From assembly GCF_015832195.1 (NCBI RefSeq), contig NC_052019.1, positions 50,285,016 through 50,349,015 on the forward strand: 64,000 nt of DNA. The letters are read 5' to 3'. Positions 25,796 to 37,400 of the stretch are shown piece after piece. Position 1 is the first letter of the stretch, and each line of letters begins with the position of its first letter. Origin of the DNA: Motacilla alba alba (taxonomy: Eukaryota > Chordata > Aves > Passeriformes > Motacillidae). The notes beneath the pieces are model-generated. The model saw only the letters and a list, made by a program, of their open reading frames with translations, was not told the origin of the DNA and did not search any database. Position numbers and translations under genes: made by a program.

Positions 25796-27707
25796 GATAC
25801 AAAAAGAAACACACCAAGTGAGGGTTTCTGTAGCAGAAACTTGGGGCATAAATTCAGCATTTTGATTATTGTCCTCCTTGAATTATCCTTTTTTTAGTCC
25901 TTAACATTTCATTCTCTGCAACTTATTGGTACAAAACACTGCAAATCTCATATGCACAGAAGGAGCCGTAGCCTGTGCTTATCTTGCATCCTTGATCACT
26001 TTGGGTACATATAGAACCTTCAAATCCCCAAGCCCAGCAGACCTACAGTAAGGCTTTAAAATAACTTTAAGTTGCCTACATCATGAGTTTCCCCTGCTCC
26101 TGTTCTGAGACTAAATCAGAAAACAGAGAGTACAAGTGCTGCCCCCAGAGGCTGTGTCCCTGGAGAAGGAGTCAGGCATTGCTAATTACAGATGTGCCTT
26201 ACTGTGTCCTTTGGCTTAAGTAACTAAGGGACTGATCCAAAGAGACCACAGGAATCAGTGGGAATGTTCTTCCATTTGCTTCAGTAGGCTTTGGGTCAGG
26301 CGTTTGTTATAGAGTACCAAAACCTGCTTAAATACACCTCAAGTTTCTGTTGGTCTCATGAACTCTATCAATTGTTCCCAGACACACTCTGCAAAAAATA
26401 ATTTTCCTTTTCTGTGAGATTTCAAATACAAACAGCAAGCAATACAAGAAGCTTGTGGGCAGCTGGCTTGACTTTTGCCCTAGAAACTGCAGACAGGTCA
26501 TGCATAACCTTTCTTGAATACAAAAAAAAAAATAGCAATAATTCAAATTGATTTGGATCTGAGTACAGTCAAAAGGACTGAAATTGGATGAAAATGTCCT
26601 GGATTGGAAGGAGCTTCAAACACTACTGAGGAGAGAAATAAGAAAAACAGAGAGTAGAACTGTGAGCAGGAAATTACAAAATGGAATTCAAACTAGAAAA
26701 AGAGTTAACAAATCATCTGAATTCTGTCTTCATTGGCACCTTGTGTATTTCTTCTGTTCCTGATGTTCTCTTTTCTTGTAGGTTTTAAGTGGGCCTGATA
26801 GGGCCATTGGTTTCAGGAAAGGTGTTGCTGTTTTGCCTCCATGCTGTGCAAAGTGTATCAGTATATCAGACTGTGAGATGACTGCATGCAGTCAGGAAGG
26901 ACATGACTGAGTTGCTCACAGTCTTCAGGAAAAACAAATGTGAATTATATTTACATGTCTGTTCCTATATTAGCCTTTTCCTTTTGACATGCCAGGAAGG
27001 AGACAATTGCCATTATACAGTCAAGTGGGGACCTGGCATTTCCTAGCTCATTGAGAGATGTCCCAAAGAACTTCCAAACAGCCTCAATATTCTGATCCTG
27101 AACATTGACAAGAGAGAGTAGGCAGGTTTGTTAGTGTGACACCGGATGGAAAGGAATTTAAATTTAATATTCTGAAAATGCAAACCAAATATCACTTCCC
27201 ATAAGAAGGGAAGAGTTTCCCTTGAAATGTGCTAAAAGACCTATTTCTTGAGATGCCTGAGAAGGAGTGGAAGTGATGTGTAAGAGGCAAACTTGCCTTG
27301 GTAGAACGAAGAACCAGCTAACCTTTTATTCATATGTGTCTAAAATGGATCCTGCAATGAATTTAATGGAATGGGTCTCGTAAAATGTTGTCAGCTGAAT
27401 TCATCTCTTCACTGGGAGATCAGTGCTGATTTGAAAGTGTTAGCACAGTGATATATATTTGGAAACCAACAACAGCCTAGTTTCAGCTGCTTGTCACACA
27501 TGTAGGATGGGGGCTAGATAAAAGTGACGTGGATTAAAGAGAAAAAAAAAAGGGAGAGTTTAAGTATGAGCCACAGAAGCACTGTGTTCCACTCTTCCAA
27601 GGAAAGGTCCAGGAGCCAGAAGTATTAGCTGAGATCTTGTCAAAGGCACTTATTTCACGAGTTTAATGAAGCCTGGCTACCAAATACCAAACTGACTTCA
27701 GAAAACT

Positions 27708-27925
27708 GGAAGAGAGGGAGGGAGGGAGGAAGGAAGGGAGGAAGGAAGGAAGGAAGGAAGGAAGGAAGGAAGGAAGGAAGGAAGGAAGGAAGGAAGGAAG
27801 GAAGGAAGGAAGGAAGGAAGGAAGGAAGGAAGGAAGGAAGGAAGGAAGGAAGGAAGGAAGGAAGGAAGGAAGGAAGGAAGGAAGGAAGGAAGGAAGGAAG
27901 GAAGGAAGGAAGGAAGGAAGGGAAG
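27708..27925 (+). repeat. (GGAA)n microsatellite in a 218-bp homopurine tract
   Basis: The core is a nearly perfect GGAA array of about 45 units from roughly 27740 to 27921. It is preceded by degenerate GAGG/GAAG units. The plus strand has no pyrimidine at all from 27708 to 27925. The minus-strand 90-codon frame across it is only a repeating FLPS translation. Assembly length may be unreliable here. Confidence 0.98.
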
Positions 27926-30250
27926 TCGCCTTCAATTTGTAGTCATAAATTTGTGATGTTGTATCTAGGAATTTGGTTAATCAATTAGTGATACAAAATG
28001 TATCTTCCTCTGTATCTAGAATACTTTAGATAAAAAAATGTTTAGCCTAAATTGATTTGTAGAACTAAATGAAGTAATTATGATCAGGCCAGAAAATATC
28101 TATATGCAGGAAAATGCAGTGCCTACAAAAGCAATTGGGTAAGTCACCAATCCAACAGAGTTAGGCATTCTGTGCAGATAAGAGACCTTATTGTTCTGCT
28201 GTGCTGTGCTAAACAATGTCAAAGAGGCTAAATTCTGATTCAGTGGCTTGCTATGTGTTTTTTATTCAGGCCAGATTTGCTCTGACTTTGTGTGCAGTGG
28301 TGTACACCTTGTGTCCTGGGGAGCAGCAACAATTGACTAACATTTGTTTGCTAGTTTAAATATTTGTTGGTTTGTTAGGATGGACATAGAGAGAAAGAGG
28401 AAGGAAAGTCTGAGGTATTATTTATTTGGGGAAGAAAGTGCAGCCATACAAACTAAAGGAAAGATGGGTAAACACTTCATGCAAACTGATTTTCTCATTC
28501 ATATACCTATCACAGTTGTGCCTGATAAAAATACAATTTACTTTTTTTTGCTAGGAATAGCCACCTCTTTCTTTTTAAGGTACCACTTTGAAACTGCTTT
28601 CTTTTCTATCTGTGTTCTTTTTTTTCCCCTCTGGTCTGTATTTGGGGTTGATAATCTCAGGAGCAGAGTATCTGAGATGCTGTTCACCATTTTAAAAAGC
28701 CTGTGTTTCCCATTTTTCCCCTGAAAACAAAAACTCTAGGGGTTTTTTGATGTTTTGAAGGTTAGGAAGATTGCGACGTAAAGGAAGCAATTACATGAGC
28801 CATTTAAATCCTTTGATAGGCTCTCACTGGCAAGCCTAGCTTGATTGTAGTGAGGATGGAAGATGCAAGAAGTCTCATCAGACCAATCCCACAGTAGAAA
28901 TGTGCACCAAAGAAAGTGCAGGAGAACAAAAGGGACAGATTGTGCACAGATAAAATCAGATGCCTCAGTAAAGTACAATGGGAAATGTGGGGTTGGTTCA
29001 GATATGAATAGCAAGTGTTGTTGCTTTTGTTATTTCAGATGCTGCTGTTACATGCTGGGGTTTACATATTCTTCACTCTTTATGCATTTTTTATGCTTAT
29101 TTATCTTTCCTGAGAAAAACAGATTTATATCACATCCACATCTTGAAATATGCTGTATTCATAAGCCTTTGATTGACAAAATACATGAAGAAATCTAACA
29201 CAAAAGATGAATTGTAAAAAAATAGAATGTTGCAGAAAACCAGAAAACAGTAAAGTGTGGATTAAAATCCAAGAGGTGTTTATAGAACTGAGTCAACAAA
29301 TCAGCTTGAACACTCATACATTTACTTTAGCCTATCTATAATTCAGTTTCTAGATTGTTTGCCTGAGTATGTAGGGACTGATTGCCCTCCTGCTTGTTTG
29401 TTTAAATCAGGAACATCTTCTCTGCATTTACTAATATAACAGTGACATAATGGAGAGATGAGTCAGGCACAGAAAAAAGTTATATAATGGTATTTTTAAA
29501 AGATGCTCCATAGTTTACTGTGACAAAAAAAAATAAATTTATCAATCTCAGCAAGGAGATGAACAAGTCGGACAAAGTGGCTCAGCCTTGATCTGTGCTG
29601 ATGAAAGATCTGCTTAGGCATGTCAATCACTGAAATGAGCACAAGGCAGCAATCTTTCCTAGTCATGCTATTGACTGGGATTCACAGAGATCCTGTGCAT
29701 GCCAACCTGTGGTAATTTACACAGGATGTGAGAGCTGAAGCCATTCTGTTCTCATGTCTGCAGTAAGGTGCAAGACACCTACCGAATTCCCTTTATGCAT
29801 CTTTCACAGAAAGAAGTGAGGCCGCGTGATAGATTTGATCTCCTACAATTATTTGCCAATTGTTCTGGAGCCAGGGAGATCAAATACAGAAAACAGTTCA
29901 TATTCAGTCCACATGCCTAAACAAAATTAACTTTGGGCAATGAATAAATTTGAGGAAATCGTGACTTGCATGTGGACGGTCCCACAAACAGGAAATGAGG
30001 CTAAATCAATTTGATAAATTACTCCTTGCAGATGAGTCATTCAGAAATACTTTTGCAAGCATTTCACAGAGAGCTATCCAGAGCAGTCAGGGTGGAGAAC
30101 AGAACTGTTTCCTGGCAGTGGGGTAAGCAGAGTGTCCACCCAACCCTGCCTGGAATGCAGCTGATGCCAGTTCCCTGCAGCTCCTGCCGTCTCCCAGGTG
30201 CTGAGGTGCTGATATGCTGTAGATGGAAGAAAGGTTTCCACAGAGACCAG
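27926..30250. other. Unique sequence, no gene seen
   Basis: Small open frames of up to 126 codons (28344-28724 plus) are hydrophobic, T-rich translations without a domain. No repeat was recognised. Confidence 0.6.
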
Positions 30251-30590
30251 GGGGTATCACTGTGAGAACTGTGGTTAATACCCATGCTCAGGACACCTTG
30301 GAGAGAGCTGTCAGAAAACAAGGCCCCACCTCTTTCCTTGTGAGCTGTCAGGCCTGTGAATTTTGGACACTGTCAATGTAGATGTCCTTAGGACTGTGAA
30401 TGTTGGGCACTGTCAGTGTTGACATCCTCAGCCTTTAACATACATAGGTCAAATGACAGAACCGTAAACATTGGTGGGAAATTTCAGTCTCATTAGAAGT
30501 ATGTTACAACAAATAAAACTCCCTGCAAACTCTCTAGATCTGTTTCTACTCCTAGTGTGGCCCTAGTCCTGTTTGACATTGTATTTATCT
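30250..30590 (+). other. Possible decayed LTR-like or repeat-derived patch
   Basis: A moderately GC-rich stretch with a 40-bp tandem duplication, then AATAAA at about 30512 followed by a CTCCCTGCAAACTCTCTAG segment. This resembles the arrangement of an LTR R/U5 boundary. I could not find terminal TG...CA ends with a target duplication, so the assignment is weak. Confidence 0.25.
30351..30430 (+). repeat. Two-copy 40-bp tandem duplication
   Basis: Bases 30351-30390 and 30391-30430 align at an exact 40-base period. Both begin GG-CTGTGAA with one or two changes, share GGNCACTGTCA, and end in a variant of GACATCCTCA. Several substitutions separate the copies, so the duplication is not recent. 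Confidence 0.85.
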
Positions 30591-30914
30591 TGTTTTGTGT
30601 GTTGTAATTGTCAATACACAACTACATAGGGTAAAACACAGATTCTGGAGATGTGAAAGAAAATTGGCTCATTTTTTTGTGGAACACAACGATGAAATAA
30701 GGTGCAGAGGAACAAACTAGATTCCTTCATAGTGATCTTAGACCTGTCCATGCCTCTGCTACCTGTAAAAGAGCCTGCTATTTTACAAGAGGGGTGAAGA
30801 TCATGGCAACTGATGTAGGCTGTTAAGCTGCCATGCACAATTGTGTGTGCAGTGGTGGCTTTCCTGTGGGCAGGTGCTATGAACCCAGCTGCTCTTTTTA
30901 GAGATGACTAAAAA

Positions 30915-30950
30915 GACTGACTCAAAGAGAATGACTGACTCAAAGAGAAT
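30915..30950 (+). repeat. Perfect two-copy 18-bp tandem duplication
   Basis: GACTGACTCAAAGAGAAT occurs twice with no gap or mismatch (30915-30932, 30933-30950). Confidence 0.95.
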
Positions 30951-32663
30951 GTGATGCAAAATTATTTTACACCATTTCTTAGCTTCCCACTGAATGAGCA
31001 TACTGAGACTGGGGAATGAAACTGAGTCATTGGTGCTACTTGATGGAGCCATTCTGGTTTCATTTTTCTATCTCTCTGGGAATCTGATCATCCCTCTTTC
31101 TGTTAGGTAAGACTAAGAAGCTGCACTTTGTATTCCTACACATATCTCTGAGATACTCTGTCTAGAAAAAAAAAAAGAAAACAACCAAAAAAACCCTTTT
31201 ACTAATAAAGAAGAAATAGGAGAAACTTGTGGAGAGGACTTTTACTGGAGTACACTAAGTGAAGTGCTTTCAGCTCAGCGGAGGCAGGTATTGTGTGTGC
31301 ATATTTGTGGGTGAAAAAGAAATGCTTTCAAAAACACACACATTTTTCAGTGCAGGTAGAATAACAGTTTTCAGTCTTGAGAATACTCAGGTGACAGACA
31401 AAGTACTGCTTAAAGAAACTTTGAGCTGAAGTGTTATTTCTACAGCCATTATCAGCTGCATTCCCATGACTATAATGCGTTCCTCCAGAGAGAGAGGAAA
31501 GCTAACACAGCTTCTAGCAATTCACAGGAAATACACTTTCATTTCTTCAGAAAGGAGCAGAGGGAGTACTAGGTGAAAAAATTAACTTTTTTGAGACCAG
31601 AATTTCAGCACAGAAGCAGACATGCAATGGACAATTACGAGAGAAGTTAAAGCTCCAGTCACACCATGGGGAATCCTAAGGCCTCTTGTTTCACATGGTG
31701 TGGTGGCATTTGGGACCAGATGAGCATTTGCTCTTTCAGACTACAGCACATGCAGTGAGGTAATAAAAGTTTTCAATTGCCAGAGCTGTAAATCACTTTA
31801 AAGAATTCTAGATTTTTAATCTTCCGTGCTTAAAATGATACTGCTTCATGTATTATTAATCAAAGACCATGGTCTGTATGAGGATAGCATAGATTCCTGC
31901 TAGATGGAGCCACACCACATTTACAGCATTTGATAGGTTGACTCACTGAGATAAGAAGTTTCTGCAATCGTTAGATGAAACAAGCACACAAAGAGGTAGC
32001 CCAGAGCTGAAAATCTCTTCAAGAGACCCCGTTGTGTAGACTTTCTAGTTTCATTCCTCTCTCCAAGGAGCAGTATAGTTTTAAAAATACATTTCCCAGT
32101 TATTTCTGTTTCCTTTTCAGTACTGTGTTATAATATATTATGGAACTCTGTCAGCACAGATCTCTTCCAGGGAAATGCCACAGAGAGACTTTTGAAATGT
32201 AGGATAAGTAAGGGTTAAAAACTGATTAGTGAAATAGACTAAGGCCTCCAAGTTTCATTTGGTAATTTTATGTTGTCCCAAAACATCCAGGGAGAGATGT
32301 TTCATGAAATGTTATTTAAAAGATAATGTTTGCCTGGATTAGAAGATTTTTTCTAACATATATATTATATACAGAAAAATGGTGACAGCATAGAAGAGTG
32401 AGAGGAAAAAGCCTGCTTGTCAAAGTACAATATTTATTAGGTAGTGTCCTGTGTGCTGGGTAACTGAATTCACTGCACTGCTTGTACACTTGGGCTGTAG
32501 CCATTAGCCTGCTGTTCTGGAGTGTCAGGAGAGAGGGAAACTAACAGCAACAAGTAACTCCCCTTTACTTTGGAAAGCAGGGAAAAAGCCATGAATATAT
32601 TTTCATAAATACAGAGGGCTGTGTGAAATATTTCTAATCATGTCAGTGTTCTAAAACAAGACA

Positions 32664-32690
32664 CCCCCCCCCCCCCCCGTTTCCCCCCCC
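32664..32690 (+). repeat. C15-GTTT-C8 low-complexity tract
   Basis: Fifteen C residues followed by GTTT and eight C residues. The minus strand therefore has G8 and G15 runs. Confidence 0.9.
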
Positions 32691-32979
32691 TGCCCTGTTC
32701 CCCATTCAAATACAGAAGTTCTATTTGGAAACATGGTCTGAGCACGGTGCATGCCTACATCTGCACTGAATACATCATCTGTCTCAAATATGAAACTGAA
32801 AATACCAGGGATCATGAGAGAAACAGACAGCCAAAGGAGATGATGGGAAGCAGTGTGATTTTGAAGCTGACTTCAATGATTTTTCTTGGTATTGAAGGAA
32901 AGAGTTAATGTTTGGAACATTTATGTATAGCATATCTAATTCACTGAAATGAGCAAATTATCCAGGGTTGAGCTAAAAA

Positions 32980-33135
32980 GAACCCTAGTTTTAGACTACA
33001 AGAGAAAGACCACTGCTTTGAACTACAAGAAGTCAAAAAAACCTGCTTTGAACTACAAAAAGAGGTACCTGTAAGAAAAACCTTGCTTTAGTTGAGCAGC
33101 AAAAGAATTCTGCTTTGAAATACAAGTAGGGGGGA
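32980..33135 (+). repeat. Decayed irregular minisatellite, about five units
   Basis: A motif close to CTGCTTTGAACTACAA recurs at about 32985 (diverged), 33013, 33043, 33083 (diverged) and 33110. It is separated by A/G-rich spacers of unequal length, giving 28-39 bp units. Two central copies share CTGCTTTGAACTACAA exactly. Overlapping minus-strand open frames contain the matching peptide repeats and are not genes. Confidence 0.65.
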
Positions 33136-34333
33136 AATCCTATCATATTCTGAGATGAATTGAAATAAGGAATGCACTTCCAAAACAAAGACAAAATCTG
33201 GGTTTGGGCATTTGAAAGGGAACAAAGAAAAACAGCTGTAAATACAGTAGCGGAGTTGTCTTGTCTTATGGTCAACATCTAAGATTGGAAAGAACTTCTG
33301 AGTCACAGTTGCTGCTAAAATTTGGTCTGTCCTGAGTGGCATTACTTGGCCTGGTACTTCACTTGCCTGCTCAGTAAAGCACCCTTAGCTCTGCTTACCT
33401 ACCTCACCGAAGTGGGGATACTTTTCACAGTGCTTTGAAGATGTTAAGCCTTATGTACATGATAAGTATTGTTATTATACTTTACTATGGATGATTGCAA
33501 TGCAAAGAGGAGAATAAAAGGCTGCTTTAATATAGAAAAGAACATTCTAGCTGTAAACATGAATAGGTAATGTAGGAAAAAATTTCAAAAGACTGAATAA
33601 AAGGAAATAAAAGAGATGGTGAGGAAAGAAGTAGGTAAAAACACCCTTCCAAGCACATCCATCTTCCAAGAGATGGAAAGGGCTCAGAAATTACTTGCAA
33701 CAGAGGGAATTTCCACACAGATATGACTTGCAGCAAGGAAAGTTCTGTTTGCTCCCCTCCTACCGGATGAAGGCCTCTTGCTGTCACATTGCCATCTGGT
33801 GGGGAAAGGTGACAGGCTTTCACAGCCTGTGCTCTCCCAGGAAGGTTACCCAGGAAGAGCTGAGGCAGGAGCCATCAGGTATTGACACCAGAAGTGCTGC
33901 TGCTTGCCAAGAGCACGGATTAATCCCCGTGGGTGCTGCACTGTACCAGGAAGAGTGACTGTGCTAAGCTGAGAGCAAAGGCAGTATGTGATGGGTAGAC
34001 AGGAGAAAGCCAGTCACGCTCAAGTGTAAGTGCTGAGTAGTTCACAAAATAATATATGAGTACAGAGACATATGGGAAAACAAATTCCGAAGACTGGGTC
34101 CTTCATCCACTCATCTGTATCCTGTAACTTGTTCTTCTCTTTAATATTTTCAGTTTAAAAAATGGAGAAATAATGAGACAAAGCATATGCACTTGTGCTT
34201 CAGGATGCGTTACATAAAGAGTTTGCTTTGGTTGGCCTGATAATTATGTCCAGCATGATGAAAATATATGAGGAAACTCAAAATTAACTTTCTCTTGCAA
34301 AAAAAATTAAAATGGGGTGAATTCTGGTATGGG

Positions 34334-34380
34334 TTTTGTTTTTTGTTTTGTTTTGTTTTTTACTCAAGCACACACACACA
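34334..34380 (+). repeat. (TTTTG)n tract plus short (CA)n
   Basis: Imperfect TTTTG pentanucleotides to about 34361. After a 7-base gap comes a short CA run (34369-34380). Confidence 0.8.
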
Positions 34381-37029
34381 AGAGGAAAGTGACAATGAGC
34401 CTGGCAGGAGCAGAAAGGTCCATGTTCTGCAGAGCGTTTTGCCATTTCAGAAGTGGTTACTAATTGCGGTAAAATTTTTTGCATGACCAAACAAAGTCAG
34501 CTAGTTAAGTGAAAATTTTCCAAAGGAAATGTTGATATTTGTGGGCTAAAGGATATTTCCAATATATGAAGAGTCAATTGAAACAAGAGTGCCCCAGGTA
34601 AAACTAGATTCCCTGTAGCTACTTTATCTTCACGAATGTAATGATTAAAGTCAGTCTTGTTCAGGGAGGCCAGATTCTGAGTTTGTTTTCACCTGTTTGT
34701 CAGATCACCTCTGCTGAGTCCATTCATCAGCCCTGCAGCAGGAAGGTTTCTGTGGCATCATTCAAAGGCATCAAAATAGAAAGTCCTTCAAATATTGATT
34801 CTGCCACTAAGTATTAGGCACACTGTTCCACTTGATATTTATGGATTGTTACCTTCCTCATGGACCTTTCTATTGCAGGTTCCCCTGAGATCTATGAAAG
34901 TGCATGCTAAACAGAACCTATCAAACATTATTCCTCACTCATTTTAAACTGTACATTTCAACAAGCAGGATGGAATTCAGCATTCCACAAGGAGCTACTA
35001 GGGGATTGCAATACAGCTTCTTGTTAGACCAAAAGCAGTAAGGACTTCTGTACTGACAAAGGACATCCTGCATGGGAACAACAGTGCCCTTCAGAGCTGG
35101 ATGGTTGAATTAAAAGACACTGGTGTAAACTCTCTCCTGCTTCATAAATGTTTTGCAAAAATTGAAAATTGCAATCAATTTTCCCTTTGCTATTTGTGAT
35201 GACCCTTTTCTCAACATCATGATGCAGCCTGAACAGCAATAGCCTAAGCAATCTTTTGGCCAGTGATGAGATGGTGTGACAGAAAACTCTCTCCATGCTG
35301 CCCTATGAGTACCAGCTGGTACCGTGTTCTATCAGCATCAGATAGAACCCTTGGACTTTCCTCAGTTTACATGACTAACTTTAGGGTTTTGTCCTCTGGC
35401 TTAAGGGAGATTAGCAACATTGTGCTATTTTGTCTTACACTGTTTAAGCTCTGTGACACACAATGCGTTGGCTTCCTGAAACAAAAGAACTGTCAGCATT
35501 TTGAAAGTGAAGACTGGACCCTTGTAGCCTTAACTAAGGATGAGGAAAATTAGCAGCACAAGGAACTGAGTGCAAGGGAAATGGAGATACCATGGTGTGG
35601 GCAGCAGCTGAGTGTTTGTACTAGCAAAGGTCCTTCTGCAGGACCTCCGTGGAGCGCCTTCCTCTGACTCCTGCTGTTTAGCTAGGCTGAGCACCAATTG
35701 TCTTCACAGGAGGCAGAAAAGGACCAAGATCCAGCAACAGAAGACTTCATCTAGGTTTTATCAGAGTGGTGCAATGGTTTCATGGAAAGTGAAGCATGGT
35801 TCAGAGCAGTTTTTCTGTCTCTTCAGTTTGGATCAATGTGTACAGGCTGCCCAAGTCTATCAATGTGCAATTTTTCCCTTTTTTGTACCCCGAAGGATTC
35901 CTTCTTGAATTCTGTTGTAGCACTGATTTAGAGGGAGGGTTTAGATGAATATGACTTCTAAAATTTCTTTAACTCAAAATAACTATCTTTTAGCTTAGAA
36001 ATCTTAAAATTACTTTAGCTAAAAGTATACATTGAAACATGAAAGATTGCCAGAATTAGGTAATTACTGGAACAGAACATATTCTGCTCTAGACTATTAT
36101 CCTGGAGGTTGGTTAAGTCTCTGCACATAATAAAAACTTAAATTCCAGAATATGAAACTTTGATAATCCCTTCAGTATGACAAGATACTTTTTCCTTCCT
36201 GTCTGCATGACTTTTATTACATAACACTGAATTCTGCTTAAATATGTCTCTCAATTCTTGTAGGCTGTGTGGAATTTAAATAGTCTTAAAAACAGGTGCC
36301 ATTCAGCATGGTGTTTTAGGAATATAGGGCTTGATCTTCCCTTACAGCATCCACAGGCTAACTAGTTCCACCAATCCAAGATGAGAGTAAGGTGAGTGGG
36401 AAGCCTTATCGAATCTGAATATTAAATACCCACTGAGGCATACGACCGCAGTATAAGAAAAAACTACTGAAGAATGAACTCTACAGAGTGCATCATGGCC
36501 ACTCCTCCCCAGGATTGTTATGTAAGATACAAAGTCATAGATGCAGAGAGAGAAAAAAATGCAAAATACTTTTCTCAGATCATCAGCATTTCTGGAACAT
36601 GGCTAGGGGGAATAGTGTTACACACTTTTTCTTGGTTTTTTGTTTGTTAAGTGCCATCCATGTGGGAACTCAAAGTGCCTCACAGAAATCTGGCTGATAT
36701 TTGTCTGTGGGCATATTCTGCCCCAGCAGGAGTATGACAAGTCAAGGGATGAGCAAACACCCCAAGCCTTGGGACTACAAGCATTACTGCAGCATAGCAA
36801 GGGAAGGGCTCAAACCTGAAATCAGTCAGGCACAGTTTGTTTGTGTCTACAGGTTGTGTAGTGAAGAAGCATTTGTTGATCAAGCCAAAATAAATGCCAC
36901 TGTAATAAAACTGATTATTTAAGTTATAGCAAGATACATTCATCAGCACTTAATGGCTGAAGTATAAGGCAGAAGGAAAAATTATAAAGCCCTTGCCATT
37001 TTCACACTCTTTAGCAATTCCAACTTTTA

Positions 37030-37400
37030 CCTTGGAAACTCTTTATTTCACTCAATATCTTGCAGGACAGAGCTCTTTATATGACTATTTAATTAAAACT
37101 AATTATCACAAAGTGATCCCATTTTCTGCATTGCTTTAGTCTGAATTTACATCAGCTTGACAATTAAAGCTTCAAACCAGTTGTGAAAGCCTTTTATATC
37201 TGGTTTTCATTAGTTCATATTAAACAATTCATGGGCTTGATTTTCACTTCAGTGAGCCTTGTCATAAAACGTGCTTACACATAATGGTGATATCACATAA
37301 GAAGTGAAATGAATTAATAGATCAGCAGAAACACTAACTAGCAGATATTTTTTTCTCACACAATTTAATATTTTGCAGTCATACATGTCAGTCATGTGCA
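37030..37400. promoter_or_regulatory. Candidate conserved non-coding element
   Basis: A repeat-free AT-rich stretch with clustered homeodomain-type cores (TTAATTAA near 37088, CTAATTA near 37100, CAATTAAA near 37161) and balanced composition without low-complexity drift. Conservation cannot be seen in one sequence, so this is judged by appearance only. Confidence 0.25.

Larger units (their letters stand above)
21937..27707. other. Unique AT-rich sequence with A-tracts, no gene seen
   Basis: Two A-tracts and a TTTG array are present. The longest frame, 127 codons at 23220-23603 minus, has no domain. The stretches at 22040-22330 and 24190-24450 have the dense, low-repeat, TAAT-containing look of conserved non-coding DNA. 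Confidence 0.6.

Noticed and set aside
27663..27935. Repeating FLPS protein on the minus strand
   Set aside because: Pure translation of the GGAA microsatellite.
28344..28724. 126-codon plus-strand open frame with apparent hydrophobic segments
   Set aside because: Hydrophobicity comes from T-rich DNA (F, L, I codons). No recognisable family and no supporting signals.
31660..31702. Inverted repeat CACACCATG / CATGGTGTG with a 25-base loop
   Set aside because: Nine-base arms with this spacing are expected several times by chance in 64 kb. No further pairing extends the stem, so no structured RNA is claimed.
32150..32210. CTCTTCCAG followed after 37 bases by GTAAGG
   Set aside because: The pyrimidine tract is short and the implied exon very small. 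Weaker than the candidate at 15364 and likely chance.
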